A stretch of DNA of 64,000 nucleotides from Herbaspirillum chlorophenolicum (GCF_001189955.1 NZ_LFLT01000001.1:1-64000); one strand, 5' to 3'; positions 24,628 to 33,966 are shown, numbered from the stretch's first letter. Numbers and translations: made by a program. The notes: generated by a model from the sequence alone, not told the origin.

Positions 24628-24856
24628 GCGTATTCTTTCGTTCCGGTTTGCAAACCTGCGAGTGTAATGGCCCGTCGGGCTTTTGCAAGATGCCGGGGGC
24701 GAGGGGCAAACCCGGCGGCACACAGTCTTTTCATTTTTGTCGGGGGCGGCCTTGCCGGAACGGCAAACAAACACGCTCGAAGGAAAAGAAACCTTGTTAT
24801 CAATCTGGATGATAAGAAGGCAATATGGGAAGAGAAATGGATTGGTGGAGGAAAAA

Positions 24857-24905
24857 GAAAAAAGCGGATTGTCCGCATTGCAATGCGACAATTACCGCTT
24901 TTTCA
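24857..24905. terminator. Bidirectional terminator downstream of the 26-residue microprotein
   Basis: AAGCGG.TTGT.CGCATTG and CAATGCG.ACAA...CCGCTT pair into a long, slightly bulged hairpin (24862-24900) with T-runs on both sides; on the - strand CCGCTTTTTTC follows. A second hairpin (TCTCCTTG-AAAA-CAAGGAGA, 24928-24947) lies between it and the microprotein stop. The 24628-24968 stretch holds nothing else evident. Confidence 0.8.
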
Positions 24906-24968
24906 GAGTTGCCGTTTTCTTTCCCCATCTCCTTGAAAACAAGGAGAACCGGCAAACCGGGGCGCTGA

Positions 24969-25049
24969 TTACTTGACCGAAATCAGGTAGCGGGCGACCA
25001 TTGCGCCGATCAGCAGGGTGTAAGGCAGGAAGTCGGTAACGATGTTCAT
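24969..25049 (-). CDS. 26-residue single-span membrane microprotein
   Basis: The frame encodes MNIVTDFLPYTLLIGAM then VARYLISVK, one hydrophobic helix with a basic C-terminal end. A GGAG ribosome site lies 7 nt before ATG 25049, a plausible promoter (TTGGCC, 18 nt, TATATT at 25115-25086) lies upstream, and a strong terminator lies downstream on the same strand. These signals make a real, independently transcribed small membrane protein likely. It resembles small subunits such as CydX or KdpF only in size and topology; I recognise no family. Confidence 0.6.
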   Translation of the reverse strand: MNIVTDFLPYTLLIGAMVARYLISVK

Positions 25050-25275
25050 ATTGAGCTCCGCAAAAAAGTTGATCTGTTGCGTTGCAATATATGTGTTTCA
25101 TCGAGAGGCGGCCAATTTTGAATCCCAATATCAGTTATCGATTTCTTGAATAACTGAGCCAGGCCATATGCGAATCATGCTCGTTTGCCTGAAACCCCTT
25201 TGATATCAATGGCTTGCGAGGAAGGCCTTGCGAAGGGAAAAGGGCCAATGCAGCGATGCGCCACAAACAATACAT

Positions 25276-25303
25276 TGTCGCGCGGTGTTTCATCCGCGCG
25301 ACA
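25276..25303 (-). terminator. Hairpin downstream of lipoprotein gene, possible terminator
   Basis: Perfect 10-bp arms TGTCGCGCGG / CCGCGCGACA with an 8-nt loop. On the - strand a weakly T-rich tract follows (ATGTATTGTTTG), 28 nt after the lipoprotein stop. Confidence 0.6.
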
Positions 25304-25330
25304 TGCAAGCGTTAGGGGCGCAGAAGGGAC

Positions 25331-25750
25331 TTATTGCCCGACCAGGCCCATCTTCAGACCGCGTATATCGGAGGCGATGCGGACCTTGTAGGCGGCACCG
25401 TTCTTCACATCCAGCGTAATCCTGTTTTGCTCGGTATAGCTGGGCGAGTTGAGGGTATGGACCGGTTTGACGCTGAATACATAACTTCCCGGCTTGAGCC
25501 AGATCGCAAGATGTTCGCCGTCGGTGATCTGCGCGAGCACCACGTCGTTGATGGCCAGTTCCATCATGTCATGGTTGAACATGCCGCTGTCGCGGGTGAA
25601 CTCGATCCGGTTCAGTCCGCTTTCTTGCTGCGTCATGCTCTTGATATAGACGCGTGACGGCGGAACGTCCCCGCTGGCGGTCCGTTCGACCGGAGTCGCG
25701 CACCCCGCCAGGGCGATCACGGTTGCACATGCTGCGAGCGCTTTGATCAT
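25331..25750 (-). CDS. Lipoprotein of unknown function
   Basis: A 139-residue lipoprotein: MIKALAACATVIALAGC places a LAGC lipobox at Cys17, then a short linker and a beta-rich domain (RVYIKSM, MMELAINDVVLAQITDGEHLAIWLKPGSYVFSV). The central part recalls DUF2846-type lipoproteins, but I cannot confirm it. Start at 25750 was preferred over the Met three codons upstream because AAGGA then sits 8 nt before it. Anchored in the inner or outer membrane; no pathway evident from neighbours. Confidence 0.75.
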   Translation of the reverse strand: MIKALAACATVIALAGCATPVERTASGDVPPSRVYIKSMTQQESGLNRIEFTRDSGMFNHDMMELAINDVVLAQITDGEHLAIWLKPGSYVFSVKPVHTLNSPSYTEQNRITLDVKNGAAYKVRIASDIRGLKMGLVGQ

Positions 25751-25807
25751 GTTCCTCATCCTTGTGTTTTTAATGGTGTTGCTGCTGGAGCCGGCAAAGA
25801 TAGCACG

Positions 25808-26416
25808 TCACGCCCCGTTGCCGCCTGCGGTTTGGTGCTCTGCCGCCGCTTCCCGTTCCAGTTGCAGCAGGTGTTTTTCTATCTCGAAGACATGGGCGTC
25901 GTCGGTACCCAGCTCACGCAGCGCCTGTGCCAGCAGTAGCAGGTATTCGCTGTTGCGCCCGCTGGGGCCTGCTGCGCGGAAGATCTGGCGCGCGATTTCC
26001 TTCTCGCTGGCGGGACCGGCGAAGGCGGCGTTTTCTTCTGAAGCGATGTAGATCAGGCCTTCGGCTTTTTCCGCGTCGCCGAAGTGAATGTCCGTCACCA
26101 GCCGCAGGTAGCCGTTCTTTTCGCGATGGTCGAGATGGGCGAAGACCTCCGGGGTGATCAGGTAGGCCATGCCGCAGCAGGTTGTCCCGGCTTGCGGCAC
26201 CAGCGTGACCACCCGGCCTGGCGCCTCGGCAGTGCCGCGATGGTCGTGCGATCCCTGCCAGAAGCGGCGCGCCCAGCCGACGATATGGGCGGGGCGCCGT
26301 TCAATGAAGGGGAAATCGGTCTTGAAGATGATGGAGCCGTAGCCGAACAGCCAGACGCTGTCTTGGCCTTCGAAGTGGGCCATCTGCTGGTTGATGGAGA
26401 TCGTGTTGATGGACAT
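25808..26416 (-). CDS. chaC: Gamma-glutamylcyclotransferase, ChaC family
   Basis: A 202-residue cytosolic enzyme of the ChaC type, which cleaves glutathione to 5-oxoproline and Cys-Gly. The substrate-binding FGYGSII motif is at residues about 24-30, the WARRFWQGSHDHRGTAEAPGR stretch follows, and the catalytic glutamate is in HREKNGYLR. Start 26416 (MSINTISINQQ) is preferred but the ribosome site is weak; Met codons at 26440 and nearby are alternatives. It stands alone on its strand. Confidence 0.88.
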   Translation of the reverse strand: MSINTISINQQMAHFEGQDSVWLFGYGSIIFKTDFPFIERRPAHIVGWARRFWQGSHDHRGTAEAPGRVVTLVPQAGTTCCGMAYLITPEVFAHLDHREKNGYLRLVTDIHFGDAEKAEGLIYIASEENAAFAGPASEKEIARQIFRAAGPSGRNSEYLLLLAQALRELGTDDAHVFEIEKHLLQLEREAAAEHQTAGGNGA

Positions 26417-26808
26417 GGTTTCGAGGCAAGCGGACGGCATGGCCGTCCCAAGCCATCCATTATAAAACCGGCCATGGCATCGCGTTCGAACTCCGGGACG
26501 GAGTTGTTGGCGCGACAAAACGTTCCATCGGCGCAACGCTTTTGTTAATGCCGCCAGCGTCCGATCAGCCCGGAACAGGCCGGAAAAGCGCGGTTTCTCC
26601 CGTTTTTTTGATGGCATTCCTTTGTTCGACGAAGCCTGGGAATCCACAAATTTTTCCAATGTGCAATTTTCACTGGTCAGACCAATCAATTTTGGCTTTT
26701 AATATCGCCCGTGAGGATTTTCTGCGCAGCAACAAAATTACGCGGCCGGCCTCTATCGGACCGCAGGCGAGACCACACGAACAACATCAAGAAACTCTGG
26801 AAGAGAAC
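26417..26808 (+). other. Intergenic region before the second chemoreceptor gene
   Basis: 392 nt without a convincing gene. It holds the perfect dyad TGGTC-A-GACCA (26674-26684), resembling GntR/FadR-type operators, and an AT-rich stretch (about 26640-26720) likely to contain the promoter. No sigma-28 or sigma-54 element was found. Confidence 0.5.
26674..26684. promoter_or_regulatory. GntR-like operator dyad
   Basis: TGGTCAGACCA is a perfect odd palindrome of the kind bound by FadR-subfamily GntR regulators. It lies 125 nt upstream of the chemoreceptor start. No GntR gene is present in the window, so this is a candidate only. Confidence 0.35.
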
Positions 26809-28437
26809 ATGAAAATCATCAGCAATATGTCGATAGGCAAACGCCTGGCATTGGGTTTCGGCCTGATCCTGGCGCTATCGATCGTCATCACCAGCATCGG
26901 CTTCTGGCGCCTGCAGGCCTTGTCCGAGGCGACCCACGAAATGATGCGCCAGCCGCTGGTCAAGGAACGCCTGATTTCGGACTGGTATGCCAACCTGTAC
27001 GGAGGTATCCGCCGTACCCTGGCCATCGCCAAGAGCGCCGATCCTTCACTGACCGAATACTTCGCACAGGATGCAGCGACTTCTTCCAAGAACTCCGCCG
27101 AAACCCAGAGCAAGATTGAACCCTTGATCAAGAGCGAGGAGGAGAGGGCGGCTTTTGCCCAGATTGCGGTGGAGCGCAAGGCGTATCTCGCCGGCCGCGA
27201 CGAGATCAACAAGGTCAAGGACACCGGCGACCTGGCCGAGAGCAACCGCGTGCTGGACCAGGTGTTCGTGCCGGCCGCCAACCGCTACCTGGATGCGATG
27301 CAGAAGCTGCAGCAGATCCAGCGCGATGCGATCGACCACATGGCGCAGGATATCGATGCCATCGCCGCCCGCAGCAAGATGCTGATGCTGGGGCTGGAAA
27401 TATTGATCCTGGCCTTCGGCGTGTTGTGCTCGTGGTGGCTCACGGCCAGCATCATCAAGCCATTGCGCACTGCGGTCGATGTCTCGCGTCGGGTGGCACA
27501 AGGCGATCTGAGCGCGCAATTCAAGGCAGAAAGCCGGGATGAAACCGGCCAGTTGCTGGCGGCGCTGAAAGACATGAACGACAGCCTGCGCAATATTGTC
27601 AGCCAGGTACGCAACGGTACCGACACCATTGCCAATGCCTCGGGTGAAATCGCCAGCGGCAACCTCGACCTGTCGGCGCGCACCGAGCAGCAGGCCGGTT
27701 CACTGGAGGAGACTGCATCGGCGATGGAGGAGCTGACCTCTACCGTCAAGCAAAATGCCGATAACGCCCGCCAGGCCAACCAGTTGGCCAATTCGGCTTC
27801 GGCCGTGGCGATGCAGGGCGGCAGCGTGGTGGGGCAGGTGGTGCAGACCATGAGCTCGATCAATGATTCTTCGCGCAAGATCGTGGACATTATCAGCGTG
27901 ATCGACGGCATCGCTTTCCAGACCAATATTCTGGCGCTCAACGCTGCGGTGGAAGCGGCGCGCGCCGGTGAACAGGGCCGCGGCTTCGCGGTGGTGGCGT
28001 CCGAAGTGCGTTCGCTGGCACAACGTTCCGCGGCGGCGGCCAAGGAGATCAAGGAACTGATCGACGACTCGGTCGATAAGGTCGGCGCCGGCAGCCGCCT
28101 GGTGGAACAGGCGGGGCAAACCATGGCCGAGGTGGTTGAGAGTGTCAGGCGCGTGACCGACGTGGTGGCCGAGATTACTGCCGCCAGCCAGGAACAGAGC
28201 ACCGGCATCGAAGAGATCAACCGCGCCATTACCCTGATGGACGAAAGCACGCAGCAAAATGCCGCATTGGTGGAACAGGCCGCAGCCGCTGCGCGCTCGA
28301 TGCAGGACCAGGCTGCGGATTTGGCATCGCTGGTGAGCGTGTTCCGCTTGCAGGGCAGCCTGGAATATGGGGCGAATGGCGCCGATGACGGACGCACGAT
28401 CGAGATGCCGCAACCTAACCCCAGGCTGGAGGGGTGA
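26809..28437 (+). CDS. Methyl-accepting chemotaxis protein, four-helix-bundle sensor
   Basis: The 542-residue chemoreceptor has a first membrane helix (about 11-32), a helical periplasmic sensor of about 150 residues resembling 4HB_MCP, a second helix (about 190-212), HAMP and a signalling domain nearly identical to that of the receptor at 19102 ([29 protein letters not shown]). Unlike that receptor it lacks a C-terminal WETF pentapeptide, ending NPRLEG, so it would depend on other receptors for adaptation. Start 26809 follows a GGAAGAGA site. Confidence 0.93.
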   Translation: MKIISNMSIGKRLALGFGLILALSIVITSIGFWRLQALSEATHEMMRQPLVKERLISDWYANLYGGIRRTLAIAKSADPSLTEYFAQDAATSSKNSAETQSKIEPLIKSEEERAAFAQIAVERKAYLAGRDEINKVKDTGDLAESNRVLDQVFVPAANRYLDAMQKLQQIQRDAIDHMAQDIDAIAARSKMLMLGLEILILAFGVLCSWWLTASIIKPLRTAVDVSRRVAQGDLSAQFKAESRDETGQLLAALKDMNDSLRNIVSQVRNGTDTIANASGEIASGNLDLSARTEQQAGSLEETASAMEELTSTVKQNADNARQANQLANSASAVAMQGGSVVGQVVQTMSSINDSSRKIVDIISVIDGIAFQTNILALNAAVEAARAGEQGRGFAVVASEVRSLAQRSAAAAKEIKELIDDSVDKVGAGSRLVEQAGQTMAEVVESVRRVTDVVAEITAASQEQSTGIEEINRAITLMDESTQQNAALVEQAAAAARSMQDQAADLASLVSVFRLQGSLEYGANGADDGRTIEMPQPNPRLEG

Positions 28438-28612
28438 GTTGGATGATTGGCCGGTCATGGTGCCCGGCGCTGCGTCAAAATCTTCTTTACACTTGGCGTC
28501 GCGGCATCCTGTTTGAGCATAAAATGGCGCCTGCCGGCGCTCGGTGCGCAGGGTTGGCGCGTTTGCCGGCAGGCAGTCGAGAATGCTTCATCCGAATTTT
28601 CAGGGGAATATC

Positions 28613-28756
28613 ATGCGTGTAGCTGTCATGTTGTTGACGCTGGTGGTCGGTGTGGTGCTGGCCGGCTGCGAGAAAACCGATTTTGAAAAGAAATCCGAGT
28701 CCGACGCGAATGCGAGGCGGATTTTCAATCTCAAGCGCGAGGCGTCCAAGGACTGA
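28613..28756 (+). CDS. Small lipoprotein
   Basis: A 47-residue lipoprotein: signal peptide MRVAVMLLTLVVGVVLAGC with lipobox LAGC (Cys19), then a charged tail EKTDFEKKSES and NARRIFNLKREASKD. Start 28613 has an AGGGGA ribosome site 6 nt upstream; a Met 23 codons earlier is unlikely. A strong terminator follows, supporting a monocistronic unit. Function unknown. Confidence 0.72.
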   Translation: MRVAVMLLTLVVGVVLAGCEKTDFEKKSESDANARRIFNLKREASKD

Positions 28757-28778
28757 TATCTTCGCGTCCCGGAATGCA

Positions 28779-28810
28779 AAACAGCAGGCTTGCGCCTGCT
28801 GTTTTTTTTC
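28779..28810 (+). terminator. Rho-independent terminator
   Basis: Stem AAAACAGCAGGC / GCCTGCTGTTTT with a TTGC loop followed by a T-run, 23 nt after the small lipoprotein gene. Confidence 0.92.
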
Positions 28811-28833
28811 GTGCCGGAGATGCGTGGCGAGGG

Positions 28834-29898
28834 TCAGTGATGCGCCGATGCCGTAGCAGCCGGAGCACGCAGCGCCTCGGCGCATTCGCGCACCAGCGCC
28901 GGGCCCTGGTAGATCAAACCGGTATAGAGCTGCACCAGCGAGGCGCCGGCATCGATCTTGGCGCGCGCATCGGCGCCATTGAAAATGCCGCCCACGCCGA
29001 TGATCGGCAGGGCATCGCCCAGTTCGGCCTTCAGGCCGCGGATCACATTGTTGGACAAGGCGAAGACCGGCTTGCCCGACAGGCCGCCGGCTTCATCGCC
29101 ATGCGGCATGCCGTTGACGGCATCGCGCGTGATGGTGGTGTTGGTGCCGATGACGCCGTCGATGTGGTGGCGCAATAGCGCGTCGGCTACGTTCTTGACC
29201 TGTTCGGCATCCATGTCCGGTGCGATCTTCAGGGTCACCGGCACATAGCGGCCGTAGCGGTCGGCCAGGCGGCGCTGCGCCGATTTCAGTTGCGACAACA
29301 GCGCATCCAGCTCGGAGGCGCCCTGCAACTGGCGCAGGTTCTTGGTGTTGGGGGAGGAGATGTTGACCGTCACATAACTGGCATAGGGATAGACCTTTTC
29401 CAGGCAATGCACATAGTCCTCGGCGGCGCGCTCGATCGGCGTGTCGGCATTCTTGCCGATGTTCAGGCCGAGCACGCCCTGCTTTTCCTGGTAGAAGCGC
29501 GAGGCCTGGACGTTGGCCACGAAGGCATCGACACCGCCGTTGTTGAAGCCCATGCGGTTGATCACCGCGCCGGCTGCCGGCAGGCGGAACATGCGGGGTA
29601 GCGGATTGCCAGGCTGCGCGCGCGGGGTGACCGTGCCGACCTCGATGAAGCCGAATCCCAGCGCGGCCAGGCCGTCGATGTAGGCGCCATCCTTGTCCAG
29701 CCCGGCGGCCATGCCGACCGGATTGGGGAATTCAATGCCCATCACGGTGCGCGGGTCGCGGGCCGGCTTGGCGATGATGTCGGTCAGGCTGTAATGCGCG
29801 GCGCAGCGCAGCGCTGGCAGCGTCAGGTGGTGGGCGGTCTCGGGTTCGAGGGAAAACAGCAACGGCCGCGCGAGCGCGTAGAGGAATTTATCGGACAC
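28834..29898 (-). CDS. pyrD: Dihydroorotate dehydrogenase (quinone), class 2
   Basis: The 354-residue flavoenzyme oxidises dihydroorotate to orotate in pyrimidine synthesis and passes electrons to quinone at the inner membrane. The N-terminal amphipathic extension ([24 protein letters not shown]) defines the membrane-associated class 2. FMN-binding and catalytic motifs include [38 protein letters not shown] (catalytic Ser) and [15 protein letters not shown]. Length matches the family. It heads a same-strand run with bpt, aat and the Nudix gene upstream. Confidence 0.97.
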   Translation of the reverse strand: MSDKFLYALARPLLFSLEPETAHHLTLPALRCAAHYSLTDIIAKPARDPRTVMGIEFPNPVGMAAGLDKDGAYIDGLAALGFGFIEVGTVTPRAQPGNPLPRMFRLPAAGAVINRMGFNNGGVDAFVANVQASRFYQEKQGVLGLNIGKNADTPIERAAEDYVHCLEKVYPYASYVTVNISSPNTKNLRQLQGASELDALLSQLKSAQRRLADRYGRYVPVTLKIAPDMDAEQVKNVADALLRHHIDGVIGTNTTITRDAVNGMPHGDEAGGLSGKPVFALSNNVIRGLKAELGDALPIIGVGGIFNGADARAKIDAGASLVQLYTGLIYQGPALVRECAEALRAPAATASAHH

Positions 29899-29994
29899 GA
29901 TGGAAATGGCGGATGGCGGTGAAAAAGTGCCGCTATTTTAACTTGCCCAGGCTGCTTTTCCGCCATTTGGCGATGGCGGGTGTGGTATCGGCGC

Positions 29995-30723
29995 TCAGGC
30001 TTCCAGCGGCGTCCATTCGCCCTTGTGCAGGGCTTCCAGTGGCTGGAAGTTGGTCTTGTAGGCCATTTTCGGGCTTTCCTTGATCCAGTAGCCGAGATAG
30101 ACATAAGGCATGTCCAGCTGGCGTGCCTGTTCGATCTGCCACAGGATGTTGTAGGTGCCGAAGGACGCCCCCGGCATATCCGGATCGAAGAAGGTATAGA
30201 CCGACGACAGGCCGTCGTTGAGCACATCGATGATGCTGACCATGCGCAGGACGCCATCGGGTTCGCGGAACTCGACCAGGCGGGTGTTGACCTTGCTTTG
30301 CAGGAGGAACTGCGCGTACTGGTCGCGGCTGTCCTGGTCCATGCCGCCACCGGCGTGGCGCACCGACTGGTAGCGCAAGTACAGCTCGTAGTGCTCATGC
30401 GCGTAGGTCAGGTTCGTCACCAGCGCCACCAGGTGCCGGTTGCGCTCCCAGGCGCGGCGCTGGCTGCGGTTGCGCACGAACTCGGCTACGCGGATGCGCA
30501 CCGGAGTGCAGGCGCTGCAGCCATCGCAATAAGGGCGGTAGGTGAAGATGCCGCTGCGGCGAAATCCTGTCTTGACCAGTTCGGAATACACATCCGCATT
30601 GATCAGGTGGGAAGGCGTAGCCACTTGCGAACGGGCTTGCTGGTGATCGAGATAGCTGCACGGATAGGGCGCGGTCGCATAGAACTGCAGCGTAGAGAAC
30701 GGCAAGTCTTTGAGATGCGTCAT
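29995..30723 (-). CDS. bpt: Aspartate/glutamate leucyltransferase (Bpt), N-degron pathway
   Basis: The 242-residue enzyme transfers leucine from Leu-tRNA to proteins with N-terminal Asp or Glu, marking them for ClpS-ClpAP. The cysteine cluster [13 protein letters not shown] (C66, C69, C72) and the [11 protein letters not shown] and [13 protein letters not shown] motifs are typical of the ATE1/Bpt family. Start 30723 (MTHLKDLPF) has an AGGA site; the extension to 30795 is not family-like. It sits next to aat, the other bacterial N-degron transferase. Confidence 0.95.
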   Translation of the reverse strand: MTHLKDLPFSTLQFYATAPYPCSYLDHQQARSQVATPSHLINADVYSELVKTGFRRSGIFTYRPYCDGCSACTPVRIRVAEFVRNRSQRRAWERNRHLVALVTNLTYAHEHYELYLRYQSVRHAGGGMDQDSRDQYAQFLLQSKVNTRLVEFREPDGVLRMVSIIDVLNDGLSSVYTFFDPDMPGASFGTYNILWQIEQARQLDMPYVYLGYWIKESPKMAYKTNFQPLEALHKGEWTPLEA

Positions 30724-30828
30724 GTGCGTCCTGTCCTGTCGTACGGAAACCCGGCGGCAGGAGAGCGACGGCCACCGGGCAGTGAGCCATGGCACTAATT
30801 TACACTATTTGGATGATGTCTTGGTAGC

Positions 30829-31572
30829 TCAGGAACGCCCGGCGTACGGAATGCCGGTTTCCAGCAGGTCCAGCGGCTGCCAGCGGGTAATTTGCGGTGC
30901 GCGGATGGCGGCGTGCAAGTGGCGCAGGAAATCGTCGCGCGCAATGGGGCTGGCCCCCAGCGAGGCCAGGTGGGCGGTTTCCTGCTGGCAGTCGATCATG
31001 TCGACGCCATGGCTGCGCAGGAAGAGCACCAGGTGCGCCAGCGCCACCTTGGAGGCATCGCTGACGCGGGCGAACATCGATTCGCCGTAAAACATCTTCC
31101 CGATCGACACGCCATAAGCACCGCCGACCAGTTCGCCATTGAGCCATACTTCCGACGAATGGGCATAGCCGGCCTGGTGCAGGCCGGTGTAGCCCTCGAT
31201 GATTTGCGGCGAGATCCAGGTGCCTTGCTCATGCCGGCGTGGTTCGGCGCAGCCGCGCATGACTTCTTCGAATGCCGTATCGAATGTGATTTTCCACAAT
31301 CCATCGCCGTGGCGGCTGCGTTCGATGCGGCGCAGGGTTTTCCTGAGGCTGTCCGAGATCACGAACTGCGACGTGCGCAGGACCATGCGCGGATCGGTGC
31401 TCCACCAGAGAATGGGCTGGCCGTCCGAGAACCAGGGGAAGATGCCCTGGCGGTAGGCTTCCAGCAGGCGCGGCGGCGACAGGTCGGCCCCGGCCGCGAG
31501 CAGCCCGGCGGGATCTTTGAGCGCGCGCGAGACGTCGGGGAAGGGGGTGTCGATGTTGAGCCAGGCGATCAT
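30829..31572 (-). CDS. aat: Leucyl/phenylalanyl-tRNA--protein transferase (Aat)
   Basis: The 247-residue enzyme adds Leu or Phe to N-terminal Lys or Arg of proteins, the other branch of the bacterial N-degron pathway. Recognisable motifs are [61 protein letters not shown] and [18 protein letters not shown]. Length is normal. It lies upstream of bpt with a 105-nt gap and 18 nt after the Nudix gene, so an operon Nudix-aat-bpt is likely. Confidence 0.96.
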   Translation of the reverse strand: MIAWLNIDTPFPDVSRALKDPAGLLAAGADLSPPRLLEAYRQGIFPWFSDGQPILWWSTDPRMVLRTSQFVISDSLRKTLRRIERSRHGDGLWKITFDTAFEEVMRGCAEPRRHEQGTWISPQIIEGYTGLHQAGYAHSSEVWLNGELVGGAYGVSIGKMFYGESMFARVSDASKVALAHLVLFLRSHGVDMIDCQQETAHLASLGASPIARDDFLRHLHAAIRAPQITRWQPLDLLETGIPYAGRS

Positions 31573-31590
31573 CCGCGAACTTTCGGCGGA

Positions 31591-32157
31591 TCAGATCATG
31601 CGGCGTCGGATGTCTTCGGTGTGCAGCGTGAAGCCGCCATCACCGGTACGCAGCTTCTTCCGATCCGAGAAGAACGCGCGCAGCGTGAATTCCACCGTCG
31701 GAAAGGCGATATCCTCCCAGGGAATCTGCTCCTCTGTATACAGTGCGACTTCCAGGCTCTCGATGCCGGCCTGGTAATCGAGGTCGAGCAGGGTAGCACG
31801 GTAGAACAGGTGTACCTGGTGCACATGCGGCACATTGACCAGCGAGAACAACTCATGCAGCTTGATGCGTGCGCCGGCTTCTTCCTCGGTCTCACGCACG
31901 GCCGCATCCTCGGTGGTCTCGTCGTTCTCCATGAATCCTGCCGGCAGCGTCCAATAACCCAGGCGCGGCTCGATGGCGCGTTTACATAGCAATACCTTGA
32001 GCTGGCCGTCTTGTTCCCATACGGGTAATGAACCGACCACCATCTTGGGATTCTGGTAATGGATCGTGCCGCAGCTACCGCAGACGAAACGCTGGCGCGT
32101 GTCGTCCTGGGGAATTTGCAGCGACACAGGCTGACCGCATTCAGAGCAGAATTTCAT
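31591..32157 (-). CDS. Nudix hydrolase with N-terminal zinc ribbon
   Basis: A 188-residue protein with a zinc ribbon (C4, C7, C26, C29; MKFCSECG and FVCGSCG) and a Nudix domain with the signature GFMENDETTEDAAVRETEEEAG read as G-x5-E-x7-REUxEExG. This architecture is shared with NudC-like and ADP-ribose or NADH pyrophosphatases, but this form is shorter than NudC; the substrate is not predictable. Start 32157 gives the usual MKFC opening; a start at 32202 with a better ribosome site (GGAG) would add 15 residues and cannot be excluded. Confidence 0.88.
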   Translation of the reverse strand: MKFCSECGQPVSLQIPQDDTRQRFVCGSCGTIHYQNPKMVVGSLPVWEQDGQLKVLLCKRAIEPRLGYWTLPAGFMENDETTEDAAVRETEEEAGARIKLHELFSLVNVPHVHQVHLFYRATLLDLDYQAGIESLEVALYTEEQIPWEDIAFPTVEFTLRAFFSDRKKLRTGDGGFTLHTEDIRRRMI

Positions 32158-32308
32158 AGAAGAGGATCGTCGTGGCTTGATTTGGTTGTTATCGGCATGC
32201 ATGCGCGTCTCACTCCATTGGCCGACTCCGCGGCACTGACATAGTTGCGCGCAGACAGTGGCATGTGCGGGTAGAAGTGTATCACTGTAAAAAGATGCCA
32301 GAGAATGT

Positions 32309-32337
32309 TTGCATTCCCTATGGAAGTGTCATATAAT
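32309..32337 (+). promoter_or_regulatory. Sigma-70 promoter of the initiator tRNA gene
   Basis: TTGCAT (32309-32314), a 17-nt spacer and an exact TATAAT (32332-32337) end 13 nt before the tRNA. Confidence 0.75.
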
Positions 32338-32350
32338 CTTTTTCTTCAGA

Positions 32351-32427
<77 letters not shown>

Positions 32428-32433
32428 GATCGA

Positions 32434-32469
32434 AAAAGCCGTTGAATGTGCATGCATTCAACGGCTTTT
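32434..32469 (+). terminator. Terminator of the tRNA gene
   Basis: AAAAGCCGTTGAATG / CATTCAACGGCTTTT with a 6-nt loop, 6 nt after the tRNA. The following AT-rich stretch to 32731 holds no gene; it contains a TTGAT-N7-ATCAA dyad (32610-32626) of unknown meaning. Confidence 0.88.
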
Positions 32470-32731
32470 GCGTTTTCTGCGCCATCATCCGCTTCACCCT
32501 CCCATATTTCTTTACATTCCCTCTCTTTTCGCTCTCTGCATATGCGCGATTTCGTTCGATTGCGCAGTGGCATTGCCTCAATAAAACACAAGCTTTTTTT
32601 GGTATTAACTTGATTTGGCCCATCAAAAGGCAACTATTTCCATTGAAATAAGCGAGTATTTTTTTCTGCTTGTCACAATTCGGCCAACATCGAATGTTAA
32701 GATCCGACACCTTGGTTGGGGGACCATATCG

Positions 32732-33793
32732 ATGAAAAAAACAGTCATGAACGGCAATCGCCTGGCATTGCATATTGCATTTGGGGTGGACGAGAATTTT
32801 TTCCGGGGCGCTGGCGTCTGCATCGCTTCCATTCTTGAGCATAATCCAGACCTCGATCTGGTCTTCCATGTATTTACCTTCGGCTGCAGCGAACAAAGTC
32901 GTGTTCGCCTGGCAAGCATGTCTCAGGCGCGCGGCGTGCCCATGCATGTGCATCTGCTGGACGAAGGCGCCTTTGCGCGCTACCGGCATAACCCGCGGGG
33001 AAACTATTCAAATGCCATTTTCACCCGCATCTTGATGCCCGAGGTGCTCAATGACATCACTGACAGGGTGTTGTATGTCGACTCCGATATTCTGTGCCGG
33101 GGGAGTCTGGCGGAGCTGGCCGGCTTGGATCTCGGAGAGTGCGTAGCGGCGGCGGTTGCAGACGTTCATACTATTGCCCAGCGGCGCATCGGCGCGATGG
33201 CGCTGGAGGGCGATTTCTATTTCAATTCCGGGCTGCTGCTGATCGACGTGGCCAACTGGAATCGGGCCCGCATCACCGAGCGCGCCATCGAGCTCATCGG
33301 CAGTGATGAGTTTGTATTGGATTATCCCGATCAGGACGCCTTGAATAAGGTCGCCGAGCACCGGGTGATGAAGTTGCATCCGAAGTGGAACGTGATGTTC
33401 TCGCTGCTGAGCAGTTTGCGCACATGTCGACAGAAGCTGAGTATTTCCGACGATGCCGTGATGCTGCACTTCGGCGGGCCGCTGAAACCATGGCATAGCT
33501 GGTCCCATTCTTGCGCGCAGCAAATGTTCCTGCGCTACCAAGAGAGATCGGGATGGGGGGATGTCCCATTGGATGCGCCCCGCACCTACAAGCAGATGCA
33601 TCAATGCGCCACTTATCATCGTAACCATGGAAAATACACCAGTGCCATCGTCTGGTATGGCGCCTACCTGCGCAAGAAGCTCTCCTTCATGGTTCGGGGA
33701 GCAATGGCGTCGGCCTTGCTCGCGGCGGGAGTTTTTTCTGGCGGACTTACCGATATTGCTTCCTGGGCAGGCAGGGTGCTGGGTATGGCTTGA
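32732..33793 (+). CDS. Glycosyltransferase family 8 (LPS core type)
   Basis: The 353-residue protein has the GT8 fold of lipopolysaccharide glucosyl/galactosyl-transferases: HIAFGVDENFFRGAGVCIASIL near the N-terminus, the metal-binding DxD in VLYVDSDILCRG, FNSGLLLIDVANW, DQDALN and MLHFGGPLKPW. A hydrophobic C-terminal segment (about 315-350) may anchor it to the membrane. Start 32732 has a GGGGGA site. Base composition here is clearly lower in GC than in most neighbours, with an AT-rich upstream region, consistent with transfer of surface-polysaccharide genes. Acceptor unknown. Confidence 0.88.
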   Translation: MKKTVMNGNRLALHIAFGVDENFFRGAGVCIASILEHNPDLDLVFHVFTFGCSEQSRVRLASMSQARGVPMHVHLLDEGAFARYRHNPRGNYSNAIFTRILMPEVLNDITDRVLYVDSDILCRGSLAELAGLDLGECVAAAVADVHTIAQRRIGAMALEGDFYFNSGLLLIDVANWNRARITERAIELIGSDEFVLDYPDQDALNKVAEHRVMKLHPKWNVMFSLLSSLRTCRQKLSISDDAVMLHFGGPLKPWHSWSHSCAQQMFLRYQERSGWGDVPLDAPRTYKQMHQCATYHRNHGKYTSAIVWYGAYLRKKLSFMVRGAMASALLAAGVFSGGLTDIASWAGRVLGMA

Positions 33794-33821
33794 GGGGATG
33801 CCGAGTGCTGATTGTTTCCTG

Positions 33822-33847
33822 AAAACCTGCCGTGGCAGGTTTTTTTT
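33822..33847 (+). terminator. Rho-independent terminator
   Basis: AAAACCTGCC / GGCAGGTTTT with a minimal loop followed by a T-run, 28 nt after the glycosyltransferase gene. Confidence 0.9.
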
Positions 33848-33966
33848 CGAGGGGACACCATGGGCAGCTCATGCGATCCGTCTTGAAGAAGGAGTGGGAG
33901 AGTCCGACCGGGCTTAGGAAATGCCCCTGGCCGTGTTAGCATGCCCGCATCTTTAGGGAGGCATCA

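Noticed and set aside
26590-26640. Sigma-54 promoter (TGGCATTCCTTTGTT) before the second chemoreceptor
   Set aside because: The -12 GC dinucleotide is missing at the required 10-nt spacing.
32610-32626. TTGAT-N7-ATCAA dyad before the glycosyltransferase gene as an FNR site
   Set aside because: The spacer is 7 nt rather than 4, so an FNR dimer would not fit.
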